From: Sporothrix humicola
Lineage: Eukaryota > Ascomycota > Sordariomycetes > Ophiostomatales > Ophiostomataceae
Length of the DNA: 64,000 nucleotides
NCBI GenBank assembly: GCA_021396245.1
Contig: WNYE01000030.1
Location: 1 to 64,000 of the forward strand
Direction of reading: 5' to 3'
The position numbers and the translations under genes are program-made. Below, one piece after another: positions 60,507-64,000 of this stretch. Each line of letters begins with the position of its first letter. Position 1 is the first letter of the stretch. The notes below the pieces were generated by a model. That model ran no database searches. It had not been told where the DNA came from and worked only from the letters and a program-made list of their open reading frames with translations.

Positions 60507-62101
60507 ATGACCCGTCGGAGGTCCGCATCGAGCACGCCACAGCCGTCCAAGCGGCGAAGGGTTGAAGAGGGAGGGAAAGACGACGCGAACGGGAGTAGCG
60601 GAACCAATGGAAGCAAATGCGGCGAAGACAGCAAAGAAAGCCGCCCATTCGTCCAAGACACACCCCAGACGCCCAAGGATGATGACGATGCCATAAGCGA
60701 ACGCAAGTTGGCCGAGCCCAAAATCGAGCTGCCGTCATCGCCCGTCTCGCCTTCGCTAGCACCACGAAATACGCGGCCGCGAAGAGCCGCCGCAGACAAG
60801 GCATTAGCCATGAACGCTGTGGTTATTGCAGAAGACGATGCGACTGCATCGGTTCCGTCCAAAGACACGATCCACAAGCGACTGTTTGCACCAATAACGG
60901 AGGCCGAGCGCAAGGCATGGCAGGGCTGGAGCGACATCGAGTCGGAGCCGGCATTCTTCAACTTCATCTTAAAAGAGCTCGGAGTGCACGATGCCACCAT
61001 TTTTGAGCTGTTTGGCGTGGACGAGTCTTCAATCTCATATCTACCGTGAGTCTGTCCCATAACATAGGCAGTGAGCATAAGATCTATCCTAATGGTATTC
61101 ACAGAGACCCTCTTGGCTTGATATTTCTCTACAAGTTTGTGGAAGAGGACGCAGAAGAAGCATACGAAGACTGCCCCGAGAACCTCTGGTTTGCCAACCA
61201 GGTAGGTCTACCCCAGAGCTTGCTCAGCCAGTATCCCGCCTAACCTTACAGACCACCGAAAATGCATGCGGCACGATCGCCATGCTCAACATCGCCATGA
61301 ACTCAGACCGTGTCGGCCTCGGCGAGCATCTGACACAGTTCAAGGCCGCCACACAGCCGCTCCACCCGGCCCTCCGAGGCCACCTGCTGAGCAGCGACGA
61401 GACCATTCGGTCGACGCACAACTCGTTTGCCAGGCGCATCGACATGCTCATGTCCGATGTCTCCCTCAAACTGGAATGGGCAGAGGCCGGCAAAAAGGCC
61501 AAGCGAAAAAACACGGGCAACAAAAAGAAAAGGAAGAAGGCAGCCGATGAGGATGAGCCGGCATTCCACTTTATCGCCTATGTGCCAATGGGCAGCGATG
61601 TGTGGGAGCTCAACGGCATGCAAGAGAAACCGTTGAAGTTGGGTGAGTCGACGAAAGGCAGACGAAAACTGGTATACCGCCGGGCTCTTGCTAACTGTTG
61701 TAGGCTCATTTGACGGCGACTGGACGGCGATGGCCCGCGAACGCATCGCCACGCGGATGGCCAGCGCTGCATACGACAGCAATGCCGTCTTTAGCCTGCT
61801 TGCCCTGTGCCACACACCAAGAAAGGGCAATAATTCAAACGGGGCCACCGAGGCCAATGGAGCACACGAAACAAACGGATCTAATGGCGACGCCACGAAT
61901 GGCACGACCGACAATGGTCCTCCGGCCACCAACAACGATGACGAAGACGATGGCGGTGCCAGCCGCGCTGCGGCCCGCAAGGGCGACTACACGCCGGCTG
62001 TGCACACGTGGCTCAAGAAACTGGCCGACAAGGGCTTACTACGACAACTGGCCACTGGCGAGCCAGACGAACCAATCCTTGAGATCGATGAAATGGAATG
62101 A
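60507..62101 (+). CDS. Ubiquitin C-terminal hydrolase, UCH37/UCHL5 type
   Basis: Four exons (60507-61045, 61105-61201, 61252-61642, 61704-62101) encode 474 residues. Junctions restore YLP-DPLGLIFLYKF, FANQ-TTENACGTIA and LKLG-SFDGDW. The N-terminal 125 residues are Ser/Lys-rich and disordered (with KRRRVE, a likely nuclear signal). The peptidase C12 domain follows: WSDIESEPAFFNFILKELGV, the oxyanion Gln212, nucleophile Cys218 in NQTTENACGTIA, and His318 in FHFIAYVP. The Asp that completes the triad in the family (ELDG) is Asn333 here (WELNG). A basic insert (KKAKRKNTGNKKKRKK, about 293-308) lies in the active-site crossover loop. The C-terminal segment (HTWLKKLADKGLL) resembles the ULD tail that lets UCH37 bind the proteasome or INO80. 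Role: deubiquitination, inferred; activity is in doubt because of Asn333. Confidence 0.92.
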
Positions 62102-62458
62102 CCGTCCGACACTCTAATAGACTAGTATCGGTCGCCCTGTTGCCTTTTTTATTTTATGTTATGTTTCCTTCTTTCAGTTAATCTCTTTCCGGGATTCAGT
62201 TGGGTATGGACATGTCAAGTCTTTGGGATCACGGCGTTTAGAGGTAGCGGAATGTCTGTTATTGTCATGAAAAGCGTTAAATGCATAAACTTTAAGTATA
62301 CCCAGGAGGGAGTCTGCCAACCCCGTGTTAATAATGCCTGTCCGTGGCGCCTCGCTATAGTAAAGCCAATGCGTCGTCTTCTATCATTCATAGTCTGCGT
62401 GCAATCTATACCTTTACCCTTTCCGTTTCCTTTTCCTTTTCTTCTTGAATATCCCACC
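62102..62458. other. Convergent 3' spacer between the UCH gene and the YccV-domain gene
   Basis: 357 bp of 3' flank with T-rich tracts and no gene. Confidence 0.6.
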
Positions 62459-64000
62459 TCAATCGTCTGGGTAAAACTCGCGCAGGTTGGACACAAACGT
62501 GCACGTTTCTCTGTCGAACCGCTTAAAGTGCTTGCCCGCCAGAAACATGAGCGCCTCGGGGATTAGGTCTGGGTCGGTGATAATCTCAACATTTCTCTGG
62601 GACGTGACCTGGCGCTCGACACCCAGCCGCAGGCTCGTGTAGTATATCCCATCTTTGCTTCGTGGCCGTGCTGCAGCCCTTGCAGAGGCTGCTGCTACGT
62701 CGTTATCTGCAAGCGGATCGCTGTTGGGGATGCTCACAGGCGTGCCTGGCCCACTGCCGCTGCTGTCCTCGGCGTCGCTTGGCGATGTCTCGCTGGGGTT
62801 CGAGTTGTTGGGCACAGGCAAAGACTTCGGGCCATCGGGCGACCAGCCGTTGATGATGGCAATGTGACCGAAGCGGCGGTGGCGGAAGACCTGGCCGACG
62901 CGGTAGTGAACCTTGTCGCAAATGTCCTGCGTGTAGCGGCGGCTGACAAGAGGCTGGCGCTTGTCGAGGTTGTATACCATCTTGATCATATCGCGCGGAT
63001 CCGTCCAACGGCGCTGGCGTTGATTCTGCGTCTGCGGGTCATAAGCACGCGGCGGGGGTCCGTTGTGGCGCCGTGGCGGTGGCAGTTCCTCGTTGCCGTT
63101 ATTGGCATTATTGGCATTGTTGTTGTTGCCAGCAGGTCCAGCGTTGCCGCCCCTGCCGCCCATGACGCGAGCAAAAAGATTGCTCAGACCGTCGCCTCCA
63201 TTGCTCTGGCTCAATTCCATGTACTTGTCGTACAGCGGCAGCAAGAATTTGGCAATGATCCAGACATCCTCGCTGTAAAAGTGGGCAAAGCGCGAAAGCA
63301 GGCCGTCCAGGTAGCGCTCCCAGCCAGGACTGTCAAGAGGCCGCATCAGAGTCGACGCCCATATTGTCGCGTACAGCATCGCCTGAATATTCATGTCCGG
63401 ATCGCCCCACCTCAGCTGGCGTGCTTGGGCGCTAAGTTCGGCGACGTTGGCCACCTGGTTAGCGTGGGTCCAGCTGGCCTCGATGTTGAGTGCCACGCGC
63501 AGCACGATCGCCGACGTCGGCGTGGGCAGCAAGTGCACATCGCGGTTCTCGACGATGCCCCAGTCAACCTCGGCAATGCTCTGCCGCAGACGCGCCAACG
63601 ACATCTCCTGGTCGTTGTTGTATGGATCGAGAAACATGCGCTCGCCGTTGTCTGGGAGTGATGCCGGCTGGCGCAGCATCTGCATAATCGCGCTCGAGTC
63701 GCGCGGTGAGGACGCCCACAGCTGTTGCAGTTGGAACGTCATTGTCGAGGCCTGGGGCGTAGCTGCGGCGGCAATAGCAATGGGAGAAACTGCATAGGAC
63801 GGCGTGTCGGAGGTCGCGGCCCCGGTATATCCTTCCCGTTCGCCTTCTCCAACGCCATCGCCGCCCAACCCGCCTTCTTCTATTCCATCGCCTGCCATCA
63901 GTCGCTCCTGGAGCGTCAATCGCCGGACAACGGGAGGCCCAGGTCGCTGTGGCTGCTTTGGATCCACAACTAGGGGCGTGCCGTCCACGGTTTCGCCCGC
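62459..64000 (-). CDS. YccV-like (hemimethylated-DNA-binding type) domain protein, 5' end missing
   Basis: The frame is open to the right edge, so the start lies outside the window; 513 codons and a stop are present. No ATG is seen near the edge. The N-terminal part visible here contains a helical segment with DWGIVENRDVHLLPTPTSAIVLRVALNIEA, like the transglutaminase-like region of FBXO21-type F-box proteins. An Asn/Gly-rich linker (NNNNANNANNG) follows. The YccV-like domain at about 380-510 begins VHYRVGQVFRHRRFGHIAIINGW and ends KRFDRETCTFVSNLREFYPDD, interrupted by a Ser/Asp/Pro-rich insert. In fungi this architecture is usually an F-box protein, so the missing 5' part may encode the F-box; that is inferred. 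The role would be substrate recognition in an SCF ubiquitin ligase. Confidence 0.85.
   Translation of the reverse strand, partial: AGETVDGTPLVVDPKQPQRPGPPVVRRLTLQERLMAGDGIEEGGLGGDGVGEGEREGYTGAATSDTPSYAVSPIAIAAAATPQASTMTFQLQQLWASSPRDSSAIMQMLRQPASLPDNGERMFLDPYNNDQEMSLARLRQSIAEVDWGIVENRDVHLLPTPTSAIVLRVALNIEASWTHANQVANVAELSAQARQLRWGDPDMNIQAMLYATIWASTLMRPLDSPGWERYLDGLLSRFAHFYSEDVWIIAKFLLPLYDKYMELSQSNGGDGLSNLFARVMGGRGGNAGPAGNNNNANNANNGNEELPPPRRHNGPPPRAYDPQTQNQRQRRWTDPRDMIKMVYNLDKRQPLVSRRYTQDICDKVHYRVGQVFRHRRFGHIAIINGWSPDGPKSLPVPNNSNPSETSPSDAEDSSGSGPGTPVSIPNSDPLADNDVAAASARAAARPRSKDGIYYTSLRLGVERQVTSQRNVEIITDPDLIPEALMFLAGKHFKRFDRETCTFVSNLREFYPDD

Overview
The window is nuclear DNA of a filamentous ascomycete (Pezizomycotina, most likely Sordariomycetes). 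The evidence is short introns with GTAAGT-like donors, CTAAC-type branch points and CAG/TAG acceptors; pyrimidine-rich leaders; and a gene set containing a complete White Collar-1 photoreceptor, SKN7, SDS23, POM152 and RTA1-family genes. No bacterial, organellar, viral, tRNA, rRNA or CRISPR feature was recognised.

Layout, left to right. 1-3.75 kb: unusual AT-rich, TCAAG-rich DNA carrying a minus-strand gene for a GIY-YIG-like nuclease domain plus two C2H2 zinc fingers. 3.75-4.81 kb: the first three exons of a mitochondrial aconitase (minus), whose remaining two thirds is absent from the window; the coding sequence stops exactly where the unusual DNA begins. 7.4-7.9 kb: BUD20-like ribosome export factor (plus). 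8.5-10.4 kb: SDS23 (minus). 12.3-16.0 kb: importin beta-3/KAP121 (plus, 5 exons). 19.6-23.05 kb: wc-1 (plus, single exon) behind a long gene-free leader. 23.8-25.7 kb: low-complexity fungal protein of unknown function (minus). 30.1-31.3 kb: RTA1-like seven-helix membrane protein (minus). 31.3-44.1 kb: a 12.8 kb stretch without a convincing gene, including an AT-rich block. 44.1-46.6 kb: SKN7 (plus, 6 exons). 49.0-51.4 kb: Zn2Cys6 transcription factor (minus). 52.1-54.8 kb: eIF2B epsilon (plus). 55.5-59.6 kb: nucleoporin POM152 (minus). 60.5-62.1 kb: UCH37-type ubiquitin hydrolase (plus). 62.5 kb to the right edge: YccV-domain protein (minus), 5' end missing.

The genes are independent eukaryotic transcription units in divergent or convergent pairs, not operons. 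By function they cover energy metabolism, ribosome assembly and translation initiation, nuclear transport (importin and pore protein), ubiquitin turnover, and signalling through light, stress and Sds23-type phosphatase control.

The most interesting points are the aconitase break with a GIY-YIG/zinc-finger gene behind it, the Asp-to-Asn change at the expected catalytic Asp of the UCH enzyme, and the 12.8 kb gene desert between the RTA1-like gene and SKN7. Exon boundaries were placed by eye from splice consensus, reading frame and remembered family sequences; no search or RNA evidence was available.
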